Shown piece by piece: positions 22,915 to 36,058 of a stretch of 64,000 nucleotides of DNA. Both the position numbers and the translations under genes were made by a program. The notes under the pieces are model-generated. The model was not told the DNA's origin. It ran no database searches and worked only from the letters and a program-made list of their open reading frames with translations. This DNA is from Aphidius gifuensis (taxonomy: Eukaryota > Arthropoda > Insecta > Hymenoptera > Braconidae): positions 1,426,001-1,490,000 of the forward strand of contig NC_057788.1 in NCBI RefSeq assembly GCF_014905175.1, read 5' to 3'. How positions within the stretch are numbered: the first letter of the stretch is position 1; each line of letters opens with the position of its first letter.

Positions 22915-23774
22915 TTTTCCTACAATATTTTATTATTTATATTATTATATTTATTGTTATTGTTTTAATTATTTAATTTATATTTTTATTGACATAATAC
23001 TGCATAATACACTTGTTGTTTCTTACATCAACAACGTGATTATTTCATATTACATATGTTGTTATAATAATTTAAGGTAAATTTACATGTATAGAAAAAA
23101 AACATGTCGCGACAGCTGAATTTAAATATTAATTAGAAAAATAATAACATTAACATCAATTAACATCAAAATATTTTACAATGAAAGTGTTATTTTTTAT
23201 TTATTTTTTTCAATAATAATATATCTCAATTAATCAACTGTCAAATGTCACATGTCAAACATAAAAAAGCCAAATTTCCATGAAGAAAAAAAAATAATAA
23301 TAACAATAACATTGATGACACTAAATGGACAGGAAGAAAAAAATAAAAAATAATAATAAAATAAAGTGTTTGCAGACGCCACATATACATAAATTATGTA
23401 AAATAATTTTAAATAATAATTGTTAAATTAAAAATAGTAAATTGTCGAATATCTTGTGATTTGATAATTTGTGTTGACAAAAGGTTTAAAGGTTAAAATA
23501 AATTGATAAATATTTACTGATAAAAATAATATAAATTATAACCGGCACGTGCGATACATGGATTGGTTGTTTAATTTGTCATTGTCGTCGTCATCATCAA
23601 CATCATCAAGAAATGTCTAGTATAATTATTTAATATTTAATAATAAATAATACTAATTCGATAAATTGTTCAATGAAAAACATCATCAACATGGTAATTA
23701 TATCATTAAAATAATATTTATTGTCTTTTGTTGATATTATTAATGTATCTATATTTTTTAATTGTAAATTACAG
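22915..23774. promoter_or_regulatory. Divergent intergenic region, BCS1 / UGGT
   Basis: An 860-base spacer between the two divergent starts, so it should hold both promoters. A GC-richer stretch at 23540-23620 contains the palindrome CACGTG (23546-23551), a possible E-box. The base run TTACAG directly before the UGGT ATG at 23775 could be an acceptor of a 5' UTR intron. Sites are inferred from sequence only. Confidence 0.45.
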
Positions 23775-26700
23775 ATGTGGCATACTGGCTTGTTGAGCCT
23801 GTTGTTAGTATCATTAGTTGTTGGAAATATTGATAACAAAAAACATAATAAATATGTGACAACATTGATCAATGCAAAATGGAATGAAACACCAATTGTT
23901 TTAGAAATATCTGAATATTTAAATGAAAAAAATCCATCATATTTTTGGAAATTCATTGATTCAGTATCAAATGATAATAAAAAAAATGGTAATCCAATAA
24001 ATGAAAAAGAAGAATATGATAGATCATTGTTATTAGCTGGTGAATTTTTAAGTAGTACTGAAATTTCATTATTAAAATTAACATTATCATTGAGAATTCA
24101 TTCAGCAAGAGTTGAAATGTTTTCACAAATGGCTGAATTAAAAAAACAGGATGTCAATGCAATTAATAATAATATTAATGATTGTCATAATTTTGTTGAT
24201 ATTAATGGAAAATTTACTTGCAATATTGCTGAAATTGATGATATTTTGTTGAATTATAATTATGATGAATTAAAAAATGATAAAAATGATAATAAAACAT
24301 ATTCGATTGATCATGAATATCCAATTTTATCAAAAACAACATCATCACTTCCAGTTGTAATATTATACGGTCAAATTGGTACTGATGGATTTAATGATTT
24401 TCATGTAAAACTAAAGCAACTTACTGATGATAAAAAAATTAAATACATTTTACGTCATAATGTTAAAAAAAGATCTGATAATTTGTTGAGATTATCTGGT
24501 TATGGTGTTGAATTACAAATGAAATCAACTGAATATAAAGCAACTGATGATACTGATATTAAAGATAATAATGATAATAAAAATTCACAAGATAATAATG
24601 ATGGTGTTGAAGAAATTGATGGTATTAATTTCAATAAGCTTAAAAAATTATATCCAGATAAGCTAAATGAACTTGATAAATTACAAAATCATTTATTAGA
24701 TACAAGTGATGAAATAAGTGCATTAAAAGTATGGCAATTTCAAGAATTAAGTCATCAAGCTGCACAAAGAATATTATCATCACCATCAATAGATGCAATT
24801 AATGTATTAACAGATATATCACAAAATTTTCCAATGCAAGCAAAATCACTTATTAGAATAAAAGTTAATAATGAAATGAAAAAAGAAATGAAAGCTAATC
24901 AAGAAATTTTTTTTTCAAATTTACATATACAACCAAGTGATACAGCATTTTTTATAAATGGTTTATTTTTTGATTTAGATAGTATTGATATATTATCAAT
25001 AATTGATACATTACGTTCTGAACTTATTGTCATGGAATCAATATATAAAATTGGTATTAATAATAAAAAAATGGATAAATTATTATCACTTGATTTATCA
25101 AATGGTAATTCTGATAATCAAGAATTTGCAATTGACATTAGAGACACAGCAATTATTTGGATAAATGATTTAGAAAAAGATTTACGTTATAATAGATGGT
25201 CATCATCATTAACATCATTATTACGTCCAACATTTCCTGGTATGTTAAGAAACATACGTCGTAATATGTACAATTTAGTATTAATTATTGATCCATTATC
25301 TGAATTATCAAAACCATTATTAAGTACTGTTGAAGCATTACATTCACATTCAGCTCCAATACGTGTTGGTTTTGTATTTTTAACAAATTCAAATAAATTA
25401 TTAACTGGTTTTAATGATCCAAGTATTGCTGTTAATAATGCATATCATTATTTAGCTGATACAAAAGGACATAAACATGCTGTTGAATTTTTATCATCAT
25501 TATTAACATATAAAAAAAATAAAGATAACAAAACATATAAATTAACTGTTGATGATATTAAAAAATTACTATTAAAACGTGATTCATCAGCAAATGTTGA
25601 TTATATATTTGATGAAGAATCAGAGTATGATGTTGGACGTTATCTTGCAAATGATTTTATAAAACGTACTGGTTTTAAAAAATTTCCACAGGCATTAATG
25701 AATGGTATACCACTACCATCAACATCTACATCTGATGCTGATTCATTTGAAGAAACAGTACTGTCATCAATTATGACACAAACACCAATATTACAAAAAG
25801 CTGTTTATAAAGGTGAAGTTAATGAGGGTGATAATATTATTGATTTCATTATGGAACAACCAAATGTCATGCCAAGATTAAATGAAAAAATACTTAAAAA
25901 TGATCCAACTCAATGGCTTAATTTAATTGGTAATGTACAAACAATTAATAATAATAATTTAATTAATTGGAGTATTGAAGATACATCAGCATGGATTATG
26001 AAAAATTCAAATTATTTATTAATGCAAAAACGTAATAATAAAATTAAACATTATCATTATACATATTGGATTATTGTTGATTTAGAAAATAAATATTCTC
26101 GTAAATTATTACGTGAAGCTATCCATCATCTTGAAACAACATCAGACGTTAGAATGACAATAATAATTAGTAAAAAATATGATAATAATAATTTAAATAA
26201 TATTAATAATTATGCATTAACATTATTAAATACAAAAAAATCATTGTCAAAAGATAAATTAATTTTATATATGAAAAAATTAATTCAAGAAGAAACATAT
26301 GATAATATTATTAATAATAAATTTAATTATAATGATTATGATGATATTTTATATGATAATAATAATGAAAATGAGCTAATGTTAAATGTACATAATTATT
26401 TTGTTGATATTATTGCTGATAATAATTTATTGAGTAATAAATTTGGTGTTATTTGTAATGGTAGATTGATTGGTCAATTTGATGATGATGAATTATTTAC
26501 ACGTGAAGATTTTTCACTTCTTGAAAAATATAGTTACAGTACGTATGGTGAAAAATTAAATAAAATAATTGATGAAATTGAAACATTTACTGATGATGAT
26601 GATGAAGAAGAGGATGATAATGATGTTGATGATTTTAAAATGAAAGAAATAACAGATGATACTATTATGCAAATATCATCATTACTTGTACCAAGACAAC

Positions 26701-29130
26701 AAACAAGAATACGTTATGAAATACCATCAAGTGGTGAAAATCATAGTGTTGTTAAAGTAAAAGCAAATGATAAAAAAAATGTTGCATTTAATTTAGTTGG
26801 TATTGTTGATCCAGTATCACGTGGTGCACAAAAACTTGGTGCAATATTAAGTACATTACAAAAATCATTAAATTGTAATATTAAAATATATTTAAATTGT
26901 GTTGATAAAAATAGTGATATGCCATTAAAGAGTTTTTATAGATTTGTATTTGATTCTGAATTACAATTTACAAATGATGGTAATGTTGCTGGTGCTGTTG
27001 CTAAATTTACAAAATTACCAACATCATCATTATTAACACAATATATTCATGCACCTGAAAATTGGCTTGTACAAGTTGTACAAAGTGTTTATGATTTGGA
27101 TAATATTAAATTGGATAATGTTGCTATTGGAGTACACAGGTAAATTTACTATTTCGATTTTTATTTCGACAAAATTATCTTTTTTTTCGAGAAGGAGAAA
27201 TTCAATTATTGACAGAGATATTTTATTTATAATTTAGCCAATTTTTTTAGAATGATTTAACGATAAAATTTTACATTTTTTTAATTAATTGTTTGTGTTT
27301 AATTATGATAATTTTTTCAGTGAATATGAACTTGAATATTTACTTCTTGAGGGACATTGTTTTGAGGCATCAATGGGTAATCCACCACGTGGATTACAAA
27401 TGACACTTGGTACAGAGATACAACCAGTTATGGTTGATACAATTGTCATGGCTAATCTTGGTTATTTCCAATTAAAAGCAAATCCTGGTGAATGGTTATT
27501 ACGTTTACGTCAAGGTAGATCATCAGAAATTTATGATATTAATTCAGTTGATGGACAAGATGCCATACAAAATGGTAATCAAGTTAAAGTACTTATCAGT
27601 TCATTAAAAAGTCACGTATTAAAACTCAAGGTTACTAAAAAACCTGATAAACTTGCTGTTGATTTACTTGGTGAAGATGATAAAAAATCTGGAATATGGA
27701 ATTCAATATCAAGGTAAATTATTAATCAATAATTTTATATTTAAACTTGATGTCTTATCTTTATATTTTATTTTTTTTTTCTATTTTTATTTATTCTGTT
27801 GCGTGATTATATATCAAAAAAAAAAAAAAAATATTTATTTATTTATACAACAAATTGTATAAAGAGTTCTATTTTTTTCTAGCTTTTCCGATTTTTGGTA
27901 AGCTTTTCTTTTTTTTTAGTTATTGCTTACCAATGTTAAATAATTTTTTTTTTACATTTATAATTTAATTTTTTTGATTGTTTTTTTGTTGGTAATTTGC
28001 ATTGATTATTTTTTTTAAATTCAATTAGGACATTTGGCAGTGAAGATGGTGAAGAAAAAGAAGAAAAAATAAATATATTTTCATTAGCATCTGGACATTT
28101 GTATGAAAGATTTTTAAAAATAATGATGTTAAGTGTTCTAAAACATACAAAAAGTCCAGTAAAGTTTTGGTTTTTAAAAAATTATTTATCACCAACATTA
28201 AAAGACTTTTTACCTCATATGGCTGAAGAATATGGTTTCGAGTATGAATTAGTTGAATATAAATGGCCAAGATGGTTACATCAACAAACTGAAAAACAAC
28301 GAACAATATGGGGATATAAAATATTATTTCTTGATGTATTATTTCCATTGGATGTTAAAAAAATAATATTTGTTGATGCTGATCAAGTTGTACGTGCTGA
28401 TTTAAATGAACTAGTTGAATTAGATCTTGAAGGTGCACCATATGCTTATACACCATTTTGTGATAGTAGAAGAGAAATGGATGGTTTTAGATTTTGGAAA
28501 CAAGGATATTGGAAAACACATTTACAAGGAAGATCATATCATATTAGTGCACTTTATGTTGTTGATTTACAACGTTTTCGTAGAATTGCTGCTGGTGATA
28601 GATTAAGAGGACAATATCAAGCATTAAGTTCTGATCCAAATAGTTTATCAAATCTTGATCAAGATTTACCAAATAATATGATACATCAAGTTGCCATTAA
28701 AACATTACCACAAGATTGGCTTTGGTGTGAAACTTGGTGCAGTGATAAATCCAAAAAAAATGCTAAAACAATTGATTTGGTAATTATAATTATCAATTTT
28801 TTATCAATTAAATTTATTACGTTTCTTTTTTATAACATATCTTTTTTGTTTTAGTGCAATAATCCACAAACAAAAGAAGCTAAACTTCAAGCTGCCATGA
28901 GAATATTACCAGAATGGACTGGTTACGATGATGAAATAAAAAAATTACAACAAAAAATTGAAAATTCAAATAAATTACATGAAGAAGAAGACAAAGTTGA
29001 TACAGGTTTGTTGAAATATTAATTTACAAATAGCTTATTAGCCTTTTTTTTTTTTTGGCTCATCATTTATTATTTAACAATTTTATTTAATTTAATTTCA
29101 GATAATTTGGAGAAACACGAAGAGTTGTAA
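23775..29130 (+). CDS. Uggt: UDP-glucose:glycoprotein glucosyltransferase
   Basis: Six exons: 23775-27139, 27321-27713, 27883-27897, 28029-28779, 28855-29005 and 29102-29130; 1,567 residues, the usual family length. The start MWHTGLLSLLLVSLVVG is a signal peptide. The long first exon codes the thioredoxin-like folding-sensor domains and the beta-sandwich region. The GT24 catalytic domain follows (SLASGHLYERFLKIMMLSVL, DADQ at 1374-1377, CDSRREMDGFRFWKQGYW, LDQDLPNNMIHQ, PQDWLWCETWC). The protein ends HEEL, a C-terminal ER retrieval signal. The enzyme re-glucosylates misfolded N-glycoproteins in the ER lumen so that they re-enter the calnexin/calreticulin cycle. An Asp/Glu-rich loop occurs near 26590-26640. 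The 15-nt exon 3 keeps the frame whether used or skipped. The donor GTTTGT follows exon 5. Confidence 0.96.
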
Positions 29131-30038
29131 TAATTTCCAGTTGAATTCAACAATAATAATTTACGTACATGTAGAAATAATTTGTACAAAAAAAAAAATG
29201 GATTTTAATTCAATTTACTAATAAATAAGTTTCATAATTAAATAATATTTTTATTAAAATATCTCTGTACCATCAACAAATCAAGGTAAATTTTTTTCAA
29301 TAATAAATATCACAGTAAAAATTAATTCATTCTTTTTCAAATTATATTTAAAAAAAATATATATATATTAATAATCCTTGAATAAACATTATCATTAAAA
29401 ATAAAAAAATCATTTTTTACGTGACATAAATTTTCTACTCTACTTGGTAATTAATTAAAAAAAAAATATATAAAAATTTTCATTCAAAAATATTATTTTT
29501 TAAAAATTATTATTAATATTTTTTTATGGTTATAAAAAAGAGCATTTAATTAATTATTATTAAAACAATATTATAATGAAATAAAAATTAATTTAAATAG
29601 TTTATTTTATTGTTGATTTTTTTTTTTTATTTTTTTACTAATTCAACTTCCGTGAATACGAAGGACATGGCTATTTGATGGAATAAAAAAAAAAAAAATA
29701 CATTTATAAACAGTGTTACTTAATGTAATTGTATATATATATAGATTAAAAATAACAATATAGAACAGACTTGACGCTCGATCGAGCCAGTACATCAATG
29801 ACCAAGACAAATAACTGATCAGAATTATTATTATTAATTCAGTAATACACACAGTCTTGCTGAGAAACTTGAAAATTAATTTTAATGAATATTCAACTCA
29901 TTGAAATAATACTTTAAAATATAATTACTTTGATTATATAAAAATTATACTACCTAAATTAAAAAACCAATTAACAATTTATCAAATTTTTTCGACAAAT
30001 TAAAAAATTAATAATTTCTATTATTAATTTTCTTCGTC
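29131..30038. other. Intergenic region, UGGT 3' to ZnT first exon A
   Basis: AT-rich 3' flank of UGGT, then a less AT-biased stretch at about 29760-29870 that could be the core promoter and 5' UTR of the first ZnT start at 30039. No gene is seen. Confidence 0.4.
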
Positions 30039-33000
30039 ATGGCTGAAAATAAGTAAGTAAACTTATTTTATTGACATTATAAATATCATGCTTTATTAAA
30101 ATAATTAACTGGCACTATATTTAATTATAAATTAAAAATTTACGCGGGAAAATATTAATGCATCATTTTTTCTCAATGTGTTTCTTTTTTTTCTTTCAAG
30201 TTAAAACTGTTGATAATACATAAAAATATATCGTTAAAAAAATAATAAAATAAATATGATATCGTGTGAGAATAGATTTCAAAGTATTATAAGATTAAAG
30301 TAGTAAAAAAATAATAATAAAAATTTTAACTTTTAACAGGGAGAAATAAAAAATAAAAAATTGATATATTTTATCTTAACTTCCGTTGTACAGACTTTTA
30401 AAGAATTTATAGATTTATGGATGAACTTTAGTTCGATCTCGTGTGTCAATTGGGTTAGACAAAAAAAATTTTTAATATTATAATAACGATTGTTTAATAT
30501 ATATATTTTTTTTAATGATTGTTCAGTAACGCGTGCAAATAAAAGAAATAAAAGAGAAAAAGAAAAAAATAAACAATATGATAAAGATTAAATGCTTGAG
30601 TAACGGGTGCAAATTTTTCATCAACACATAAATTATTAATTGATGAAAGACTTAATTAATTTGTTTTTTTTTCTTTTTTGTTAATTTTTAACATTTTTTT
30701 TATTGACTTATAAATTATTTAGTCAATAATCAACATGTCCGAGGAAAGAGTCAGTCTGTAAGTTTCCAATAAATTTTTATTTAAAAAGATTTTTAAAATC
30801 CATTTTAAAATAAATTAATTCAAGTAAAAATTGATTATTATTTAAGACAAAATTGCCCTTGTTTTAATTGAAAATAAATATTATAAATATTTTAATTAAT
30901 AAATAGAAATTATAAAAGTTTTTTATAGAATTCTTTAAAAAAAATTTAATAATATTTTTGTTTTTTTTTAAATAAAAAATTATAATTGTTTTTAGTAATT
31001 AAAAATTAAGAAAATTATAAAGCTAAATGTATTGTGAAATTATTTTACACTTTTACTTTATATTCATGTGATTTTTAATTATTAATTTTTGAATTTAAAT
31101 TTAGCGTTACTATCTCGGTGATTAATTTAAATTTAAGAAATATTATAGTGTGTAATATTGCAAGCATTGAAATGACCCTCGTAAAGCGATAAATAAATTT
31201 TTTTATAATAATACAGGTATGACTGAGGTCATCAGCATAGTCTCAATCGTTGAATCGAAAAAAAAATAATAATTTAAATACCACAAATTAAATATATCGA
31301 AAAAAATAAAATTTATATATCTCAGTGTAGTGCCGTGATGAAAATAAAAAAAACCCACTATTGAAATATATATAAAAATAAAAATTCTTATCACTAAAAA
31401 TCATTTGTTTATTGATAAATAAAAAAAGAAAGAAACTATTAATATTTTAAAACTAAAAAAAGAATAAATAAATAGCACAAATATAGATAAAAAAAATAAA
31501 ACTTTATTTTATTTTTGATAAATTTAATGTATATTAAAATTTCTTTTATTTAAAATTAAAATAAAACCTTGAGTATTTTAAAATTTGAGTAAATGAAAAG
31601 TAAATATTTTTCATATTTATGATGATGTATTATATTCGTGATAATTTTAGTTGTAAAAACAAATTGAAATATACAGGATGACACAGGAAATATATACAAC
31701 CGAGATAAGTTTATTTATATTTTTTTTTTTTTTTTTCAATTCCGAGTCATTATCATTATGTTTAATACTAGTTTCACTGAATAATGCCAGAGGCAATGTG
31801 ATGAAAAACAGTCACGTACTTGTCTGAATAATGGAAAGTGCTGTTACAGTGTTATAAAACTCAGTATAGAAATTTTAAATTGAAAAAAAAATAATAATAA
31901 TCAAAGTGTGACAATAATAAAACAAAAAAAAAAAAAATTAGTAAATCCGGTTGTTTAATTGTTGAGTGAAATTAGAGAGAACAATATAACAAAAAAAAAT
32001 ATATAAATAAAAATCACTTGCTAAGCTTTTACTGAACACAAAGGAAAATTTTTTTTTTTTTTCTTTTTCATTGAATAAAATTGTTTATAAATATTTAAAT
32101 GTTTAATTAAATTATATAATAGAAAATTTAATATGTTGGGATATTCGAAACTTGATGAGGAACAAGATCAATCGACATTGAGAAAAAAAATTAATAAATC
32201 AAATGACGAATTTGATGATTCAACTGAATCTAAAAATATCAAGTTTGTATAATTTTTTTTTCATGATTAATTATTGTGATTACAACAAATTAATAATTAT
32301 TTTAAATAAAAAAAATATTATAGTTTATTAAAAATATATATTTAAATATAAAAAAAAATTATTTATTTATTTTTTTTTTCGAATTATTTGTTCGTAAATT
32401 TTTATTTCGAATTTAAATATATTATTTAATTTAGTTATTTTATAATTGATAAAAGAACAAACCACAAGTATTCCGACAAAATGAAGATTGAAAAAAAATA
32501 AAAAAAAATAAAAATGATAATTATTTTAAATTATTTGTCCTTGATGATTGTGTATGCACGAAACAATGTTCACATAGAAAACTTGTCAATCAAGGTCATT
32601 GTGTTACACTTGAACATGCAACTGATTGCGACAAAAAAAAAAATAAATAAATAAATTCAAAGACAATTACCATAAAGCCTGATTTGAATAAATAAAATTA
32701 TTATTCAATTTTTAAAAATTAATTATACTTTGATTAAATAATAAATAATAATTTCTTAAATAGACACAAGTAAATACAATTGATAAAAACAAAAAATTAA
32801 TCCTTCATTGTCTTTTTATTTATAAATAAATAAAAAAATCAAATAAATAAACAAAAATATTTAAATATATTATTTTTTAATTTATTTTTTAATAATAAAA
32901 CAAATTTATGATAAAAAAAAAATAAACAATTTATTTGAAATTCTAAGAATACATTAGGAAAAAAAATTAAAAAATAAAACTGATAGTTTTTTAATATAAA

Positions 33001-35387
33001 ATTAATATTTTCCTATTATTATTTTCAATGGTAACGTGTGAAAAAAATTTTTTAAAATAAAAAAATACTCATAGCCAACTATATAAAGTAAAAAAAATTT
33101 TTTCCTTCAGGCAATTTATATCTTATCAATTTCAAGATAAGTTTTGGTATAAACGGTTTTGAATAAAAAATGTTTGAGTTTGTCTTGTCGTGATTATACG
33201 TTACCTGTTTGTTGAACAATAAACCTGGCTCCATAAATTTATTATTAAAATATTTGTTTAAAAAAAAAAATGGCTCAATTAAAAGGGTATAAAGTTTAAA
33301 AAATTATCATATATAAATGAGCCACCATAATTAATTTACAATTGATAAAATAAAAATATTATTCTTCATTTGATAAATTATTTTTTAAACAGTTTTACAG
33401 ATCAAGCAAAGTATGGATATGGAACTGGACTTCATGCAAATGATACACAAGAAAATGGATCGAGTGTTGGATCAACAAAAAAAGTTATATTTTGTGTTCA
33501 TGGTAAATTATCTGGATGTTGTACAGTTTTATCTGGTGTAAGTGATGAAGAAAAAAATATCGGTGATCATCTTAACAATATTCCACAGTGTAAATAATTA
33601 TTGTTACATAATTTACAATTTAAATTAATAAAAAAAAATAATAATTAAAATAATTTATATAATATTACAGTTGAAGATCATTGTCATCGAGATCGAAATG
33701 ATGAAATTGATAAAAAAGCAAGAAAAAAATTGATAATTGCATGTGTACTTTGTGTTATTTTCATGATCATTGAAGCAGTTGGTAAGAAAATAATTTAACA
33801 TAATTTTTTTAATCCATAAATATATTATTTAAAATTATTTTTATTTCAGGTGGTTTTTTATCAAATAGTTTAGCTGTTGCAACAGATGCTGCACATTTAT
33901 TGACTGATTTTGCATCATTTTTGATATCGCTATTTTCCATATGGGTTGCATGTCGTCCAGCAACTAAAAAAATGCCATTTGGCTGGTACAGAGCTGAGGT
34001 AAGATTTGATAAATAAATAACAGCTAATTATTTAAATATTCAATTAATTAAAAATTAATTTACACCATGTTAAATTAATGGTTAATATGATACTTCCCTG
34101 GATCCAATATCAGCTTTTCATAATCATAATTTGACACGTTTTTATTTGAATAATGATAATGTTTTTTAATTAATATAAAAAATTTTAAATAGTCTAGATA
34201 ATTATGGAGCAAAGTGTCATATTATTATTTGATAAAATAAGATTATAAATAAATGAAAAATAAAAATATAAATCCCAAGATAATGATTTATTAAAATTCA
34301 TTAAAATATTGATTTTTTAAAAAACAATTTATTTATAAACTAATTAATTATTTTTGATGAAATTATAATTTAAATTGATATTTTTTTAGGTAATTGGAGC
34401 ATTGACGTCAGTACTTCTCATCTGGGTTGTAACTGGAATTCTTGTTTACTATGCAATAATAAGATTGATTGAAAAAAAATACGAAATTGATACAACAATA
34501 ATGTTAATAACATCAGCAATTGGTCTTCTTTTTAATATTATGTAAGTATATTTTACAAAAATAAATTTTAGTTATTGCTTTTATATATTTTTATTGTTGA
34601 TAAATAATAATTTATTAATTGATAATTTTATTATGATAGAATGGGATTGACTTTACATCAACATGGACACAGTCATGGTGGTTCTAGTCATGGACATAGT
34701 CATAATCATGGAAGTGATCATAGCCATGGTCATGAAGAAAAAGAAAATATAAATGTTAGAGCTGCTTATATTCATGTTATTGGTGATTTTATTCAAAGTG
34801 TTGGTGTTCTTATTGCTGCTGTTGTTATTTATTATGATGTAAGATAATTTTTTTTATTATTTCTTATTATTTTAAAGCATTGATAAAAGTTGATAACTTC
34901 TTTTTTTATTATTTTTTTTAACAGAAAAATTTAGCTTGGGTTGATCCAGTTTGTACATTTGTGTTTTCAATACTTGTTATATTTACAACAGTTGCTATTA
35001 TTAAAGATGTTATTAATGTACTTATGGAAGGTATGCCAAAAGGTTTTGATTATACGGAAATTGAATCAACATTTATGGAAATAAATGGTGTTGTTAAAAT
35101 TCATAACTTGAGAGTTTGGGCATTGTCACTTGATAAATCAGCACTATCAGCTCATCTTGCAATAAGTAAGAAAAAAAAAATTTTTTAATCTATTATTTAA
35201 AATGATATATATATTATTTTTATTTATTCATGTTTTTTTTCTAGCACCTGGTACTAGTCCCCAAGAAATTCTTCGAAATGCGACTAAAAAAATTCATGAT
35301 CATTATAACTTTTTCGAAATGACACTACAAATTGAAGAATTTAATGAAAAAATGGAAAATTGTAAGCAGTGTAAATCACTTCAATAA
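30039..35387 (+). CDS. Zinc transporter of the ZnT (SLC30A2/3/8-like) family, three candidate first exons
   Basis: Common exons: 33393-33589, 33671-33781, 33850-33998, 34390-34541, 34640-34838, 34925-35165 and 35245-35387. Three upstream coding starts all end in phase 2 and join to 33393: A 30039-30052 (MAENN), B 30735-30757 (MSEERVSL) and C 32133-32242 (MLGYSKLDEEQDQ...), giving 401, 404 or 433 residues. Six membrane segments are visible, with zinc-site residues in HLLTDF (membrane segment 2) and HVIGDF (segment 5) and a His-rich loop (HGHSHGGSSHGHSHNHG). The C-terminal cytosolic domain ends ENCKQCKSLQ. CDF proteins of this group move zinc from cytosol into vesicles in exchange for protons. 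Closest in layout to the ZnT2/3/8 branch; the exact ortholog is not resolved. Start C uses donor GTTTGT. Confidence 0.9.
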
Positions 35388-36058
35388 CACTTTGTATTTT
35401 TTTTTTTTTTTTTACAACATTTTTTTTTATATAGAATTGTTTTTTTGTTTTTTTTTTATATGAAAAGTTAATTTTTCATTATTGATATTAATGTGATGTT
35501 TGGGTTAATCAATATTTATATTGATTGCAATTATTATTACTCGTATGAATGATTTAAGATTATAATATTGCTCAATGCAAAAAAATAAGAATGTGTGCCA
35601 ATAATATTATTGTTTATGTTGTAACATAAAATTTATAAATTAAAAATAAGATAAAAATGCATTTTTTTAAAATAAATAAAAACAATTTAAAGTGTGTTCA
35701 ATACGTAACAGTCTGGTTATACAAAACAGTATTGATTAGATATTTAAATATTTGTAAATTTTATTCAATAAAATTTGTCAATTTTGTTTATTTTCTTTTT
35801 TTTTTTTTTTCAATACTTCAATTGTAATATTAAACATGAAAATAATAAAATTAATTTGTGTTTTTTCTTGAAAAATTATAATTTAATTTAAAATATTTGT
35901 AGTTTAATATTGAGAACGAAAAAAAAAATAAAAATTAAAGTTTAAAAATAATCAAAAAAGTTATCATTGAATTATATTTTCAAATTTATTTTTGTTTTTA
36001 ACATTTAATTATGTATTTTTTTAAATTCTGTATCATCATCTCTTGGAGAGTTTGTGCA
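35388..36058. other. 3' flanking sequence between convergent genes
   Basis: AT-rich 3' UTR-like sequence of the zinc transporter and of the convergent SR-type gene, with T runs and AATAAA-like hexamers on both strands. No gene. Confidence 0.45.
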
